Below are positions 1 to 9,103 of a stretch of 64,000 bases of DNA, in pieces. The notes beneath the pieces were generated by a model, which did not search any database, was not told the DNA's origin, and was given only the letters and a program-made list of their open reading frames with translations. Every line of letters starts with the position of its first letter. Position 1 is the stretch's first letter. The stretch is from Brevibacillus sedimenti. GTDB taxonomy: Bacteria > Bacillota > Bacilli > Brevibacillales > Brevibacillaceae. The stretch spans positions 1,390,001-1,454,000 of the forward strand of contig NZ_CP064048.1 of the NCBI RefSeq assembly GCF_020923495.1, read 5' to 3'. The position numbers were made by a program, and so were the translations under genes.

Positions 1-3
1 GCT

Positions 4-699
4 ATGAGCCATACAAAGGTGTTGGTAGCCGATGACGATCCAAACGTATGCGAAATCATTCGCCTGTACTTTGCGAAGCAGCAGATTGACCTGGTAGTGG
101 CCAGCGACGGCAGACAAGCGCTGGAGCTGGTGGAAAAAGAATCGCCGGACATGATTATTCTCGACGTCATGATGCCGCAGATGGACGGCTTTGAGGCGTG
201 CCGCGAAATCCGCAAAAGATGGGACACGCCGATCATCATGCTTACGGCAAAGGACGAAGAATTTGACCGTGTGCTCGGCTTGGAGCTTGGGGCAGACGAT
301 TATGTAACGAAACCATTCAGTCCGCGTGAACTGGTGGCCAGGATTCGGGCCATCCTCAGAAGAATGCAGCCGAGGGAAAAGGTGGAGGAAGACGCGGCGC
401 GCCTGCTCACATTCGATCAGTTGTCCATTGATTTGGACAAGCGGGAAGTGATCGCAGCCGGTGAAAAAATCAGCTTTCGCCCAAAGGAGTTTGACCTGCT
501 GGTCCATCTGGCAAAATCGCCGGGCAGCGTCTTTTCGCGTGAGCAATTGCTGGAACAAATCTGGGGTTTTGACTATTTTGGCGACATCCGCACGATTGAC
601 GTGCACATCAAAAAGATTAGGCAGCGGCTGAGCAAGCTTCCCTACGAATGCATCCACACGGTGTGGGGAATCGGCTACAAATTCGAGGTGGACAAGTAA
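4..699 (+). CDS. OmpR/PhoB-family response regulator
   Basis: This is a 231-residue DNA-binding response regulator. Residues 1-120 form a receiver domain with the acidic pocket (ADDD at 9-12), the predicted phospho-accepting Asp54 in ILDVMMP, and the conserved Lys of VTKPFSP near 104. Residues about 135-228 form an OmpR-type winged helix ending in TVWGIGYKFE. The stop codon overlaps the ATG of the next gene (TAATG), so it is translationally coupled to the histidine kinase at 699. The signal sensed cannot be read from the sequence. A likely target is the lipoprotein at 2306, whose upstream region carries tandem repeats with an 11-bp period. The upstream ribosome binding site lies outside the window. 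Confidence 0.93.
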   Translation: MSHTKVLVADDDPNVCEIIRLYFAKQQIDLVVASDGRQALELVEKESPDMIILDVMMPQMDGFEACREIRKRWDTPIIMLTAKDEEFDRVLGLELGADDYVTKPFSPRELVARIRAILRRMQPREKVEEDAARLLTFDQLSIDLDKREVIAAGEKISFRPKEFDLLVHLAKSPGSVFSREQLLEQIWGFDYFGDIRTIDVHIKKIRQRLSKLPYECIHTVWGIGYKFEVDK

Positions 700-2150
700 T
701 GCTGGGGATGTCGAAAAGCATCTTCCGCCGCCTGTTGTTCAGCTATCTTGCCACCGTGCTGATCGGATTGGGCATCTCCGGTCTGTTGATCTCCTTTTTC
801 GCCAAGGAATACTTTTACAATGCCAAGCAACAGGAACTGCTGCGCCAGGCGAAAAAAGTGAACGTACAGATAAATGACAGCCGTCGGGTTAATGCACGTC
901 TGCTGGAACAACTGCGTAATCTGGACGAAACGTACGATGTGCGCATCTGGCTGTTTGACGCTGATGGGAAGATTGTCGCTACCTCGATGAAAGACGAAGT
1001 GTTTACGGGAAAATCGGTCGCGATGTCGATCGCCAACAAGGTGCTGAACGGGGAAAACGCGGTAACGGAACTGAAGATCGATGGCTTGGAGGACCCGATG
1101 CTCTCCGTCGCCATTCCCTGGGGAGAAGGAGAGGAGATCTACGGGGGGATCATTCTGCACGCCCCGATCGAAGGCATCGAGCGCACCTTTGCCCAAATGC
1201 GGGAAACCATCCTCTGGGCCACCCTGTTCGGCGTCCTGCTGTCCACGGCAATGGTCTCCTATCTCTCATGGTCGATCTCCCGGCCGCTGAAAAAAATCGA
1301 GCGCACGGCCACGGAAATTGGACGAGGCAACTACGCCGAGCGGGTCAAGATAGACACGGCGGACGAGATCAGCGACCTTGCGCAGACGATCAATACGTTG
1401 GCGGAAAAGCTGGAACGGGTGGAGCAGGAACGGCACCACCTGGAGCGGGTGCGCAACGATTTTCTCGCCAACGTGTCGCATGAGCTGCGGACGCCGCTGA
1501 CGGCGATCCAAGGCTTTTTGGAGGCGCTGCAGGACGGCCTGGTGGAAGAGGAGGAAGCGCGGCAAAAGTATTACGCCGTGATGTACTCGGAAACGATGCA
1601 AATCAACCGTCTGGTAGACGACCTGATGGATTTGATGAAATTGGAGAACAACGAGGTGACGCTGGCCAGATTCCCGGTCGATGTGGCCGAGGTGATCAAC
1701 AAGACGGCGTTTGCCTTTCGCCCTGAAGCGGCGGAGAAAGGGCTGGAGATCGAGGTGGCACTGGCGGACAACCTGCCGAAGATCTACGCCGATAAGGACC
1801 GTGTCGCCCAAATTGTGAAAAACCTGGTCAAAAATGCAGTGAAATTTACCGACGAAGGGACGATCCGCATCACCGCAGAACCGGATGGCGAGTGGGTGAA
1901 GATGTCTGTCGCCGACAGCGGCATTGGCATCGCTGCAGACGACCTCCCGCGCATTTGGGAACGGTTTTTCAAGGTAGATCGCGGACGTTCCAAGAAAAAC
2001 AAGGGCACGGGGTTGGGGCTGGCGATCGTCAAAGAGCTGGTCGAACTGCACGACGGAACCATCACGGTGGAAAGCGAGCCGGGCTTGGGAACCACGTTTA
2101 CGGTCTGGCTGCCGACCGTGGAAAAGTACCGTCAGGCGCAAGCGCAGTAA
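699..2150 (+). CDS. Membrane sensor histidine kinase (HAMP, HisKA, HATPase)
   Basis: This is a 483-residue classical sensor kinase and the cognate partner of the regulator just upstream. There is a transmembrane helix near residues 12-33, an extracytoplasmic sensor of about 130 residues, a second helix near 170-192, then a HAMP domain (SRPLKKIERTATEIGRGNY). The H-box is SHELRTPL with the phospho-accepting His near 261. The ATPase domain follows with its N box (NLVKNAVKF), G1 (DSGIGI) and G2 (GTGLGLAI). The ATG at 699 overlaps the preceding stop and has GAGGTGG upstream. A longer reading from 648 would only extend into the regulator gene, so I rejected it. The input signal is unknown. Confidence 0.92.
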   Translation: MLGMSKSIFRRLLFSYLATVLIGLGISGLLISFFAKEYFYNAKQQELLRQAKKVNVQINDSRRVNARLLEQLRNLDETYDVRIWLFDADGKIVATSMKDEVFTGKSVAMSIANKVLNGENAVTELKIDGLEDPMLSVAIPWGEGEEIYGGIILHAPIEGIERTFAQMRETILWATLFGVLLSTAMVSYLSWSISRPLKKIERTATEIGRGNYAERVKIDTADEISDLAQTINTLAEKLERVEQERHHLERVRNDFLANVSHELRTPLTAIQGFLEALQDGLVEEEEARQKYYAVMYSETMQINRLVDDLMDLMKLENNEVTLARFPVDVAEVINKTAFAFRPEAAEKGLEIEVALADNLPKIYADKDRVAQIVKNLVKNAVKFTDEGTIRITAEPDGEWVKMSVADSGIGIAADDLPRIWERFFKVDRGRSKKNKGTGLGLAIVKELVELHDGTITVESEPGLGTTFTVWLPTVEKYRQAQAQ

Positions 2151-2175
2151 TACGGCGTCGAAGCGGTTCGGGACG

Positions 2176-2202
2176 GTCATGATTTTTTCATAGTTTGTTC
2201 AT
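2176..2202 (+). promoter_or_regulatory. Tandem 11-bp-period repeats, candidate OmpR-type response-regulator site
   Basis: GTCAT at 2176, TTCAT at 2187 and TTCAT at 2198 lie exactly 11 bp apart between the kinase stop and the lipoprotein start. Direct repeats with one-helical-turn spacing are typical of OmpR/PhoB-family binding. The adjacent regulator at 4-699 is the natural candidate to bind here. This is inference. Confidence 0.4.
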
Positions 2203-2305
2203 GGTTTTTTCCCACTTCGCTCACGGAATGGCTATCTTTTCCCGTTACGCTATGAGTGTGACGGCGAGGTCGTCATGAACCTTGAAACGAAAGGGGAGAA
2301 TGAAC

Positions 2306-2626
2306 ATGAAAAAAACATGGGTATCCCTGGCCGCTGTGGCTGTACTGCTGTCCGGCAGCCTGGTGGCATGCTCCAATGGAACGGACACGCCGGAACCGGC
2401 AACACAGCAGGACGGCGGAAGTGCCACGACTCCGGAGACGTCTACTCAAACGGAAAACCAATCGACCGACAGCTCGGTTTCTCAAGAACAATCGAACGCG
2501 AATGCTGGTGTAGCTGACTCGAATGCCGGCACGTCCGACGCCTCGACGGGGGCTTCTGACACCACCGGCTCCACCGATTCGGGTTCGACAGGTTCCGAAT
2601 CTACTACCGATTCCGCCCAGAACTAA
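2306..2626 (+). CDS. Small low-complexity lipoprotein
   Basis: This is a 106-residue predicted lipoprotein. The signal peptide MKKTWVSLAAVAVLL leads to a lipobox ending in LVAC near residue 20. The mature part is almost entirely Ser, Thr, Asp, Ala, Gly, Asn and Gln, with repeated TDS/TGS/SDA units and no visible folded domain, so it is likely an extended surface tether or spacer. The ATG at 2306 is chosen because AGGGGAG sits 7 bases upstream; an in-frame ATG at 2300 is too close to that site. The gene follows the two-component pair with about 155 bases between and ends before a clear terminator, so it may be a regulon member of that pair. No homologue is recognised. Confidence 0.75.
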   Translation: MKKTWVSLAAVAVLLSGSLVACSNGTDTPEPATQQDGGSATTPETSTQTENQSTDSSVSQEQSNANAGVADSNAGTSDASTGASDTTGSTDSGSTGSESTTDSAQN

Positions 2627-2697
2627 CGGCGAGACATTCGGTCATAGGCGAGCAACACCACTCTTTCCCCGCATCCCTCCATGTATCCATATATGTC

Positions 2698-2726
2698 AGG
2701 ACGGTTTTTACCGTCCTTTTTTGTTT
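2698..2726 (+). terminator. Rho-independent terminator after the lipoprotein gene
   Basis: A perfect 7-bp stem (AGGACGG / CCGTCCT) with a short loop is followed by six T residues. Confidence 0.85.
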
Positions 2727-2822
2727 TGGCGGCCATACGTTTTCTCGCAAGACAGTGGGTATTCAATATGACGGTGATTCATTGGCTGGTCTGGTTTCGG
2801 ACGGTGTCGAAATTATTTCCAG

Positions 2823-2851
2823 TTGTATGAACAAACGAAATATTTTATAAT
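2823..2851 (+). promoter_or_regulatory. Sigma-A-type promoter for the alanine symporter gene
   Basis: TTGTAT and TATAAT are separated by 17 bp, and the TATAAT lies about 39 bases before the TTG start at 2890. Confidence 0.6.
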
Positions 2852-2889
2852 TGCATAATATCGAAAGATTTTGAAAGGGGGCAATTTAT

Positions 2890-4361
2890 TTGGAAGCAAT
2901 CATTACGTGGATCAACGACCTTATTTGGAGTCCTGCAATGATTTATCTCTGTTTGGGGACAGGCTTGTTTTACTCGTTGGCGACCCGGTTTCTGCAGCTG
3001 AGACACTTTAAAGCCATGATCAAGCACATGTTTGAAGGAAAGAGCTCCGAGGCAGGGGTATCGTCTTTCCAAGCCTTGTCGATGGCGCTGTCCGGCCGTG
3101 TCGGGACGGGCAACATCGCCGGCGTGGCGACCGCGATCGCTGCAGGGGGACCGGGTGCGGTCTTCTGGATGTGGATGATGGCCTTTTTGGGGGCAGGTTC
3201 GGCGTTCGTCGAAGCCGCCTTGGGTCAGGTGTACAAAACCAAACAAGATGGCCAGTTTCGCGGCGGCCCTGCCTATTACATTGAAAAAGGGCTGAAGCTG
3301 AAATGGTACGCTGTCTTGTTTGCAGTGGTGACCGTCATTGCAACGGGCGTGCTGCTGCCGGGTGTGCAGGCAAACAGCATCGCGGCGGGGATCGAAAACG
3401 CCTTTAATATCCACCCTGCCATTACGGGTATTTTCCTGGTCGTGTTGTTGGCTGCGATCATCTTCGGCGGCGTCAAGCGGATTGCCAATGTAGCACAGGT
3501 AGTCGTGCCGTTTATGGCGCTGGGTTATATTTTGGTGGCCTTGATTATTGTCATTATGAACATTAACCAATTGCCTGGCGTGTTGAAGCTGATCTTCCAA
3601 AGTGCGTTTGGTGTGGACGCTGCCTTCGGCGGCATTCTCGGCGCCGCCATCTCCTGGGGTGTGAAGCGGGGATCTATTCCAACGAAGCGGGGCAGGGGAC
3701 CGCGCCGCATGCAGCCGCCGCAGCAGAAGTGTCCCATCCTGCCAAGCAGGGGCTGGTTCAGGCGTTCTCCGTCTACGTGGATACGTGGTTTGTCTGTTCT
3801 GCAACCGCTTTCATGATTTTGATTACCGGCATGTACAACGTAACGCCTGAAGGAGCGGCGCCCATCGTGAACAACCTGGGTAACGTCGAGCCGGGTCCGA
3901 TTTATACCCAGCAGGCTATCGAGTCGGTGTTTCCCGGCTTCGGCGCACCGTTTGTCGCGATTGCGCTCCTGTTCTTTGCCTTTACCACGATCATGGCCTA
4001 CTACTACATGGCGGAGACCAACCTGGCCTATCTCAACCGCTACGTGAAGCGGCCCTGGACGGAGTACGCCTTGAAGATCGTCATCCTGGGGGTTACCTTC
4101 TACGGAAGCGTGAAGACGGCAGGTCTGGCCTGGACCTTGGGGGACATTGGCGTCGGCAGCATGGCGTGGCTGAACATCATCGCCATTCTGCTGCTCACCA
4201 AGCCGGCGCTGGCCGTGTTGAAGGACTATGAACGCCAGATGAAAGAAGGGAAAGACCCGGTATTCGATCCGGTCAAGGTGGGCATTGCCGACGCGGATTT
4301 CTGGGAGAAAGAATACAAGTACCAGGGCGAGTCGGATATGTCCAGAAGGAAAACGTCGTAA
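2890..4361 (+). pseudogene. Sodium/alanine symporter (AGCS family), frameshifted
   Basis: This is an amino acid carrier of the alanine/glycine:cation symporter family (AlsT/DagA type), importing alanine or glycine with Na+. The first part (2890 to about 3668) shows family motifs such as ALSGRVGTGNIAGVA and FRGGPAYYIEKG. At the G run 3668-3671 the frame breaks. Adding one G would restore a family-like junction (GVKRG-IYSNEAGQGTAPH), and the rest continues in the next frame to 4361 with motifs such as SVYVDTWFVCSATA. The corrected protein would be about 490 residues, the normal length for the family. The TTG start has AAAGGGGG upstream. The break may be a real one-base deletion or a homopolymer sequencing error; two other genes in this window break at G runs in the same way. 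Confidence 0.85.
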
Positions 4362-4375
4362 TGTCGTAATGGTGA

Positions 4376-4415
4376 AAAGACCTCGGACTGCACATGCAGC
4401 GCCGGGGTCTTTTTC
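4376..4415 (+). terminator. Rho-independent terminator after the symporter
   Basis: The stem AAGACCTCGG / CCGGGGTCTT has one wobble pair and is followed by a T tract. Confidence 0.8.
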
Positions 4416-4537
4416 CGTTGCCGTTCAAATTGCGAAATCGGCGCCGCCGGTGGAAAAGAGAGGAGAGTTCGTCCGGAGCAGGCGCAATTGTGTTTTAATA
4501 AAAGTACACATCCATTTTCATGGCAGAGGGATGAAGC

Positions 4538-5209
4538 ATGGAGAAAACACTGGTTCCCGAAGTATTGCAGATGATCGGTGAAGTGATCCCGGAGGGCGTG
4601 TCGATCGCCGTCTCGGACGATTCCCGCTACATTTACTATCAGCCCAGCGCCAGCATCGACCTGAAAATCAAACCGGGCGACGCAGTGCGGGAAGGCTCGG
4701 CGACGCACAAAGCGCTTACTGCTCGCCGGAAAGTGGCGCAATACGTGGAAAGCCGGGTGTTTGGCGTTCCCTATTACGGTGTCTCGCTGCCGCTTGTGCG
4801 CGGCGCACGGCTCGAGGGCTGCGTCACTGCGATATACCCTCGGGTGTTGATGCCGCATATGGCGCCGCTGCCGGCGCTGACCGTGCTGACCGGCAAGACG
4901 GACAACGGCTGGCTGCCTGTCCACGTGTCGGACATCATGTTTATCCGTTCACACGAGGGCAAAACGCTGCTGCACACGGCAAACGGCTCGTACGTCAACC
5001 GCTACAGCCTGACCGAACTGGAACGAATGCTGCCGCCCGAACAGTTCGTGCGCTGCCATCGGAGCTATCTGGTCAATATCGAAGCGGTTGGCTTTATCCA
5101 TCCGCATTTTCATTCTACATTCATGCTGGAGATGAAAGACAAGCAGCGGACCCGCGTGCCGGTCAGCCAGTCCTACGCCAGCCATTTCCGGCAAAGGCTC
5201 GGGTTTTAA
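4538..5209 (+). CDS. LytTR-domain transcriptional regulator
   Basis: This is a 223-residue one-component regulator. Residues about 120-220 match a LytTR DNA-binding domain: VSDIMFIRSHEGKTLLHT, then the typical FVRCHRSYLVN segment and a C-terminal VPVSQSYASHFR. The N-terminal 110 residues have no receiver Asp and look like a small sensor domain with a strand-rich pattern (GVSIAVSDDSRYIYY), so a small ligand rather than phosphorylation may control it. It lies 160 bases upstream of, and codirectional with, the CoA-transferase/hydrolase gene, which suggests a specific activator of that gene. The start has AGAGGGAT upstream. The ligand is unknown. Confidence 0.8.
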   Translation: MEKTLVPEVLQMIGEVIPEGVSIAVSDDSRYIYYQPSASIDLKIKPGDAVREGSATHKALTARRKVAQYVESRVFGVPYYGVSLPLVRGARLEGCVTAIYPRVLMPHMAPLPALTVLTGKTDNGWLPVHVSDIMFIRSHEGKTLLHTANGSYVNRYSLTELERMLPPEQFVRCHRSYLVNIEAVGFIHPHFHSTFMLEMKDKQRTRVPVSQSYASHFRQRLGF

Positions 5210-5372
5210 GGGACGTTAAGCCCTGGGCCTGTCGTTGGGCGCCGTTGATGTTCAGGGGTGTTTTTTCTGGCCTGCCGCCGCATTTTCTGGCTTGCGGGAA
5301 ATCGAGTGCTCGTTCAGTTTGGATGTGCTACTGTGGTAGCAAACAGACGAACGAAATGGGCAGGTGGCTAAC

Positions 5373-6890
5373 ATGGTATGGGAGCGCTTACGCGATCAAC
5401 GCCTGCGAGACAAAATCGTCCAGGCAGAGGAAGCGGCAAGCTGGATTGAGGATGGCATGACCCTCGGGCTGAGCGGGTTTACACGGGCCGGTGACGCCAA
5501 GGTCGTGCCGGTCGCCCTGGCAAAACAGGCAAAACAGGGGAGACGGCCGCTTACCGTCAACGTATACACGGGGGCGTCACTGGGCTCCGGCGTGGACACG
5601 GTGTTGGCGGAAGCGGGAATAGTCGGCAAGCGGCTGCCGTTTCAGGTGGATTCGGTGATGCGGCAAAAGATCAACGAGGGAGAACTGCTGTTTGTCGATC
5701 AGCATTTGTCCCATACGGCCGAGCTGATCCGCGCGGGAGTGATGGACCCGATTGATTATGCAATCGTGGAAGCGGTTGCAGTAACGGAAGACGGGATGAT
5801 CATTCCGTCGACCTCTGTGGGCAATTCCAACGTCTTCGTGGAACATGCCAAGCACGTCATCATCGAGCTGAACGTGGCACAGCCGCTCGCGCTGGAAGGC
5901 ATCCACGACATCTACACGCCAGGCCGGCAGGGGGAACGTGCGCCGATCCCGCTGACCTCGGCCGAACAGCGGATCGGGCAAAAGGGCATTCCGGTCGACC
6001 CGGAGAAAGTGAAGGGCATCGTCATCACTGAGCAGTGGGACTCTCCGTCCACGATCGCCGAGCCGGATGAGGAAACGGCGGTGATGGCCGGCCATTTGAT
6101 CGAGTTTTTGCGTCATGAAGTGAAAAAAGGGCGGTTGCCGCGAAACCTGATGCCGTTGCAGTCCGGTATCGGTTCAGTCGCCAATGCGGTGTTCAACGGA
6201 TTTTTGGAGTCGGAGTTTTCCGGTTTGACGGTGTATTCCGAGGTGCTGCAGGACGCTGTGTTTGAGCTGATTGACGCAGGCAAGGTGACATTTGCGTCCG
6301 GTTGTTCGATCACGCTGACGGCGGAGAAAATGAAACAGGTGGCAGCCAACTTCCACGCGTACCGCGACAAGCTGGTGCTGCGGCCGCAGGAGATCAGCAA
6401 CCATCCCGAGATAATCCGCCGTCTGGGGCTCATCTCCATCAACACTGCCCTGGAGTTTGACATCTACGGCAACGTCAATTCGACCAACGTCCTGGGGACG
6501 CGTATGATGAACGGCATCGGCGGGTCCGGCGACTTTGCCCGCAATGCCCGCCTGGGGATATTTGTCACCAAGTCGGTGGCCAAGGGCGGCAAGATCTCCA
6601 GCATCGTTCCGTTTGTCTCCCACGTGGACCACACGGAGCACGACGTCGATATCGTCGTCACGGAGCAGGGATTGGCCGACCTGCGCGGTCTGGCGCCGCG
6701 CGAACGGGCCCGGCTGATCATCGAGAACTGCGCCCACCCGCTCTATCGTGATCAACTGCGCGACTACTTCCGGGAAGCGCTGGCGCGCGGCGGCCATACG
6801 CCGCATGTGCTGGAAAAAGCGTTCTCCTGGCACACGCGGTTCGCCAGGGAAGGCACGATGCTCGATATGACAACGGTCTCCTCCCGCTGA
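5373..6890 (+). CDS. Acetyl-CoA hydrolase / succinate:acetate CoA-transferase family enzyme
   Basis: This is a 505-residue enzyme of the Ach1/Cat1 family, which moves CoA between acyl-CoA and acetate or succinate, or hydrolyses acetyl-CoA. Family features are the N-terminal GLSGFTRAGDAK, the glycine-rich MNGIGGSGDFARNA and the C-terminal VVTEQGLADLRGLAPRERA. YSEVLQD in the middle probably holds the catalytic Glu that forms the CoA thioester, an assignment made by family analogy. The ATG at 5373 follows AGGTGG by 5 bases; a GTG at 5364 lies inside that site. The gene sits downstream of a LytTR regulator, likely its dedicated control. Transferase and hydrolase activities cannot be separated from sequence alone. 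Confidence 0.88.
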   Translation: MVWERLRDQRLRDKIVQAEEAASWIEDGMTLGLSGFTRAGDAKVVPVALAKQAKQGRRPLTVNVYTGASLGSGVDTVLAEAGIVGKRLPFQVDSVMRQKINEGELLFVDQHLSHTAELIRAGVMDPIDYAIVEAVAVTEDGMIIPSTSVGNSNVFVEHAKHVIIELNVAQPLALEGIHDIYTPGRQGERAPIPLTSAEQRIGQKGIPVDPEKVKGIVITEQWDSPSTIAEPDEETAVMAGHLIEFLRHEVKKGRLPRNLMPLQSGIGSVANAVFNGFLESEFSGLTVYSEVLQDAVFELIDAGKVTFASGCSITLTAEKMKQVAANFHAYRDKLVLRPQEISNHPEIIRRLGLISINTALEFDIYGNVNSTNVLGTRMMNGIGGSGDFARNARLGIFVTKSVAKGGKISSIVPFVSHVDHTEHDVDIVVTEQGLADLRGLAPRERARLIIENCAHPLYRDQLRDYFREALARGGHTPHVLEKAFSWHTRFAREGTMLDMTTVSSR

Positions 6891-6912
6891 CGGGGGAGAC
6901 CGTTTGTTCGTT
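6872..6912 (+). terminator. Rho-independent terminator overlapping the CoA-transferase stop
   Basis: ACGGTCTCCTCCCG pairs with CGGGGGAGACCGT, with the stop codon in the loop, followed by a weak T tract. It may also serve the convergent gene. Confidence 0.75.
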
Positions 6913-6947
6913 TCGAGCTTGGCCCATCAGCAGGGCCCAGGCGGTGG

Positions 6948-7985
6948 TTACGCCCGTTTGGCCGCTGCCACGGCGCGGTCGCTGAACGCTTTCAGGTAAT
7001 CGAGATAGGTGCCCTGCTCATCCTCGTAGTTGCCGTTTTTGTTGGCCATACGGACCAACACCAGGTCCAGTTCCGGAACGACGAGCAGGAGCGGTCCGGA
7101 ATGGCCGACGATCTTGTATGAGCCCCGGGGAACGCTGTCCCCGATGATGTACTGCGGCGACGGCCCCGAATTGACGAACCAGAGACAGCCGTTTTGAGGC
7201 AGGCCGGGGGGCAGCGACGAGGGCGACTGGCAGGACACGGACAGGCGAAATACCGCTTCCGGAGCGATTTGCTTGCCGTTGAGCTGACCGGCTTTCAGGT
7301 GGAGATACCCCCACCAGGCAAGCTCCCGCGCGGAAACGTGCAGATTGGGTTCCGCACCGGACGGGTCCGGGTGAACCAGCAGCTTGGCGGTATCCTTCTG
7401 ATCCATGATGACCGGCACCAGCGTTTCCGCCGGAGCGGTACGCTAGCCGGTCTCCCGCCAGCCGAGCGGGGCAAAAATCTTCTCCTCCAGCAATTCGGCG
7501 ACGGTCAGTCCGGTCACCCGGGGAACCAGCTCGGTGAGCAGTTGGATGCCCGTGTTGTTGTAAGCCCAGTCGGTGCCCGGTGCGAAGCGGCTGACCAGCC
7601 GGCCATCGCCATCGCGATCCAGTCCGTGCGTGTGGGTCAACAAATGGCGGACGGCGACTCCGTCCAGCAGGCGGCGGCTGTCCTCATCCGTAGAGAGGTA
7701 GCGGGAGACCGGTTCGTCCAGCGAGGCGATGCCGCCGGAGTGCACAGCCCAGGCGACCGCAAAGCCGATGTAGCTTTTGCGGACGGAAGCGACGTGAAAC
7801 TGCGAATCGGCAGCCGCCGGACGGGCATCGGCTGCGTGGGAGTGGTGGCCGCTGTAGTGCTCCGCGACGATGCGGCCGCGCTGGATGACGTAGATGGCGC
7901 AGGCGGTACCGCCGTTCAGCCGGTTGATCCGCTCGGCGTATTCGAACAAGGAATCAAAGGCGGCAGTCGGTTTACAGGGCAGCAT
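6948..7985 (-). pseudogene. Beta-lactamase-family serine hydrolase interrupted by a TAG codon
   Basis: This is a class C beta-lactamase/penicillin-binding-protein-like serine hydrolase of about 345 residues on the minus strand. The catalytic SxxK is SVRK near residue 68, the YxN motif is YNN (AYNNTGIQLL), and the KTG-equivalent is HSG (HSGPLL). Reading is interrupted at 7443-7445 by an in-frame amber codon between WRETG and RTAPAE; the frame is otherwise intact across it. This is a base substitution rather than a shift, so it is either a real nonsense mutation or a single base error. Two partial products could be translated, but the SxxK/YxN and HSG motifs would then be on different chains. 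The substrate is unknown; esterases and D-aminopeptidases share this fold. Confidence 0.8.
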
Positions 7986-8209
7986 GTGACTCTCCTCCGA
8001 ATCGATGGAAATGAAAGGGCGAACGTATGTACGTCTTTTTCGCGGGAAAACGGGGAAATTCCTGCCGGAAAAACGGATGAATGAAGGGGAAAACCGTGAA
8101 TGGGAGGAGGAAATGCGTCACTTTTCCTTTCAAACAAAAGTTTAACAAGGGGCTGGCCAGACTTAGAAATCGGCCGGCCGATCAGCTTGCGGAGGAGGCG
8201 CGAACATAA

Positions 8210-8241
8210 TAAAAAGGCCGTCACTTTCTGCGTGACGGCCT
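8210..8241 (-). terminator. Rho-independent terminator of the pirin gene
   Basis: On the minus strand a perfect 9-bp stem (GGCCGTCAC with its complement) is followed by five T residues, just past the pirin stop codon. Confidence 0.85.
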
Positions 8242-8258
8242 CGCTTTTGCCGCTGCGA

Positions 8259-9041
8259 TTATTTGCGATACAGCGGGTACTCCACCTCGGCGGGGACGCG
8301 GATGGCGACGAGGCGCAGCGATTCACCCGGATCGGCTTGGAAAACGACCGATTCCGTCCCGTTGGTTGTGACGACGGTGAAGTCGCCTGTTTCCAGGGGA
8401 GCGTTGTCCGCAGGGCCGCCGTCCGCCTGCCGCTGCGGCCAGGCAGTGCCGCGGCCGCTCACCACCACGGCCGCCAGAGCGTATCCGTCCGGAAGAGAAT
8501 AGGTCCAGGATTGTCCTGCCGCGATCTCAATATCGGCCATCTCCGCGTCGGTCACGAGCCGGATGGGCGCCTGTGGGCCGATCACATGTTTGATCCGGAC
8601 GCCGTCCGCTTCCTCCACGGGAAACTGTTCATGGTCGTATTGATGGTACGTGGGTGCTTCCTTGACGGCGCGGGCCAGATGCGGTTCAAACCAGATCTGA
8701 AACATTTCCGTTCCCGCCGGCAGTTCTTCCGCGTGATAGACGCCTGAGCCGGTCTGCATGACCTGTGCGCCACCGGTCGAGACCTGCTGCAGGTTGCCAA
8801 GCGTATCGCGATGCCCCACCGTGCCTGTCAAGACGTACGAAATGATTTCAAAACCGGAGTGGGGATGCAGGGGAATCTCAAACGTGGCCAGCGATTTGGC
8901 CCAGGCCCAGTAAAACAGCGGGCCGACGCGCTTGACAGCCGAGTGTTCGTGCGGAAAACCGATCGGTTTGTTCTCCACGATCTCGCCGCTGCCGAAATGA
9001 CCTTTGCCTTGTTCGTTTGGCGAATAAACAGCGATGTGCAT
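8259..9041 (-). CDS. Pirin family bicupin protein
   Basis: This is a 260-residue protein of the pirin family. The N-terminal cupin carries the metal-ligand pattern HPHSGFE near residues 58-64 and GVYHAEE near 105, corresponding to the His/His/His/Glu Fe site. Some bacterial pirins (YhhW type) have quercetin 2,3-dioxygenase activity; others act in redox regulation, so the substrate is open. The start at 9041 is chosen because AAGGAGGA lies 8 bases upstream, rather than an ATG 16 codons earlier. It lies directly downstream of the DoxX gene on the same strand (62-base gap) and may be co-transcribed with that cluster, though no separate promoter was identified. Confidence 0.9.
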   Translation of the reverse strand: MHIAVYSPNEQGKGHFGSGEIVENKPIGFPHEHSAVKRVGPLFYWAWAKSLATFEIPLHPHSGFEIISYVLTGTVGHRDTLGNLQQVSTGGAQVMQTGSGVYHAEELPAGTEMFQIWFEPHLARAVKEAPTYHQYDHEQFPVEEADGVRIKHVIGPQAPIRLVTDAEMADIEIAAGQSWTYSLPDGYALAAVVVSGRGTAWPQRQADGGPADNAPLETGDFTVVTTNGTESVVFQADPGESLRLVAIRVPAEVEYPLYRK

Positions 9042-9103
9042 GTGCAGTTCCTCCTTCAACACAGGGATGCGGTCTCCGAAAGCTACCATTTATCGTGCGA
9101 TGA

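Noticed and set aside
2845..3804. Long minus-strand open frame opposite the alanine symporter
   Set aside because: It is His/Arg/Gln-rich with no recognisable domain, and lies opposite a clear family protein; it is a GC-driven shadow.
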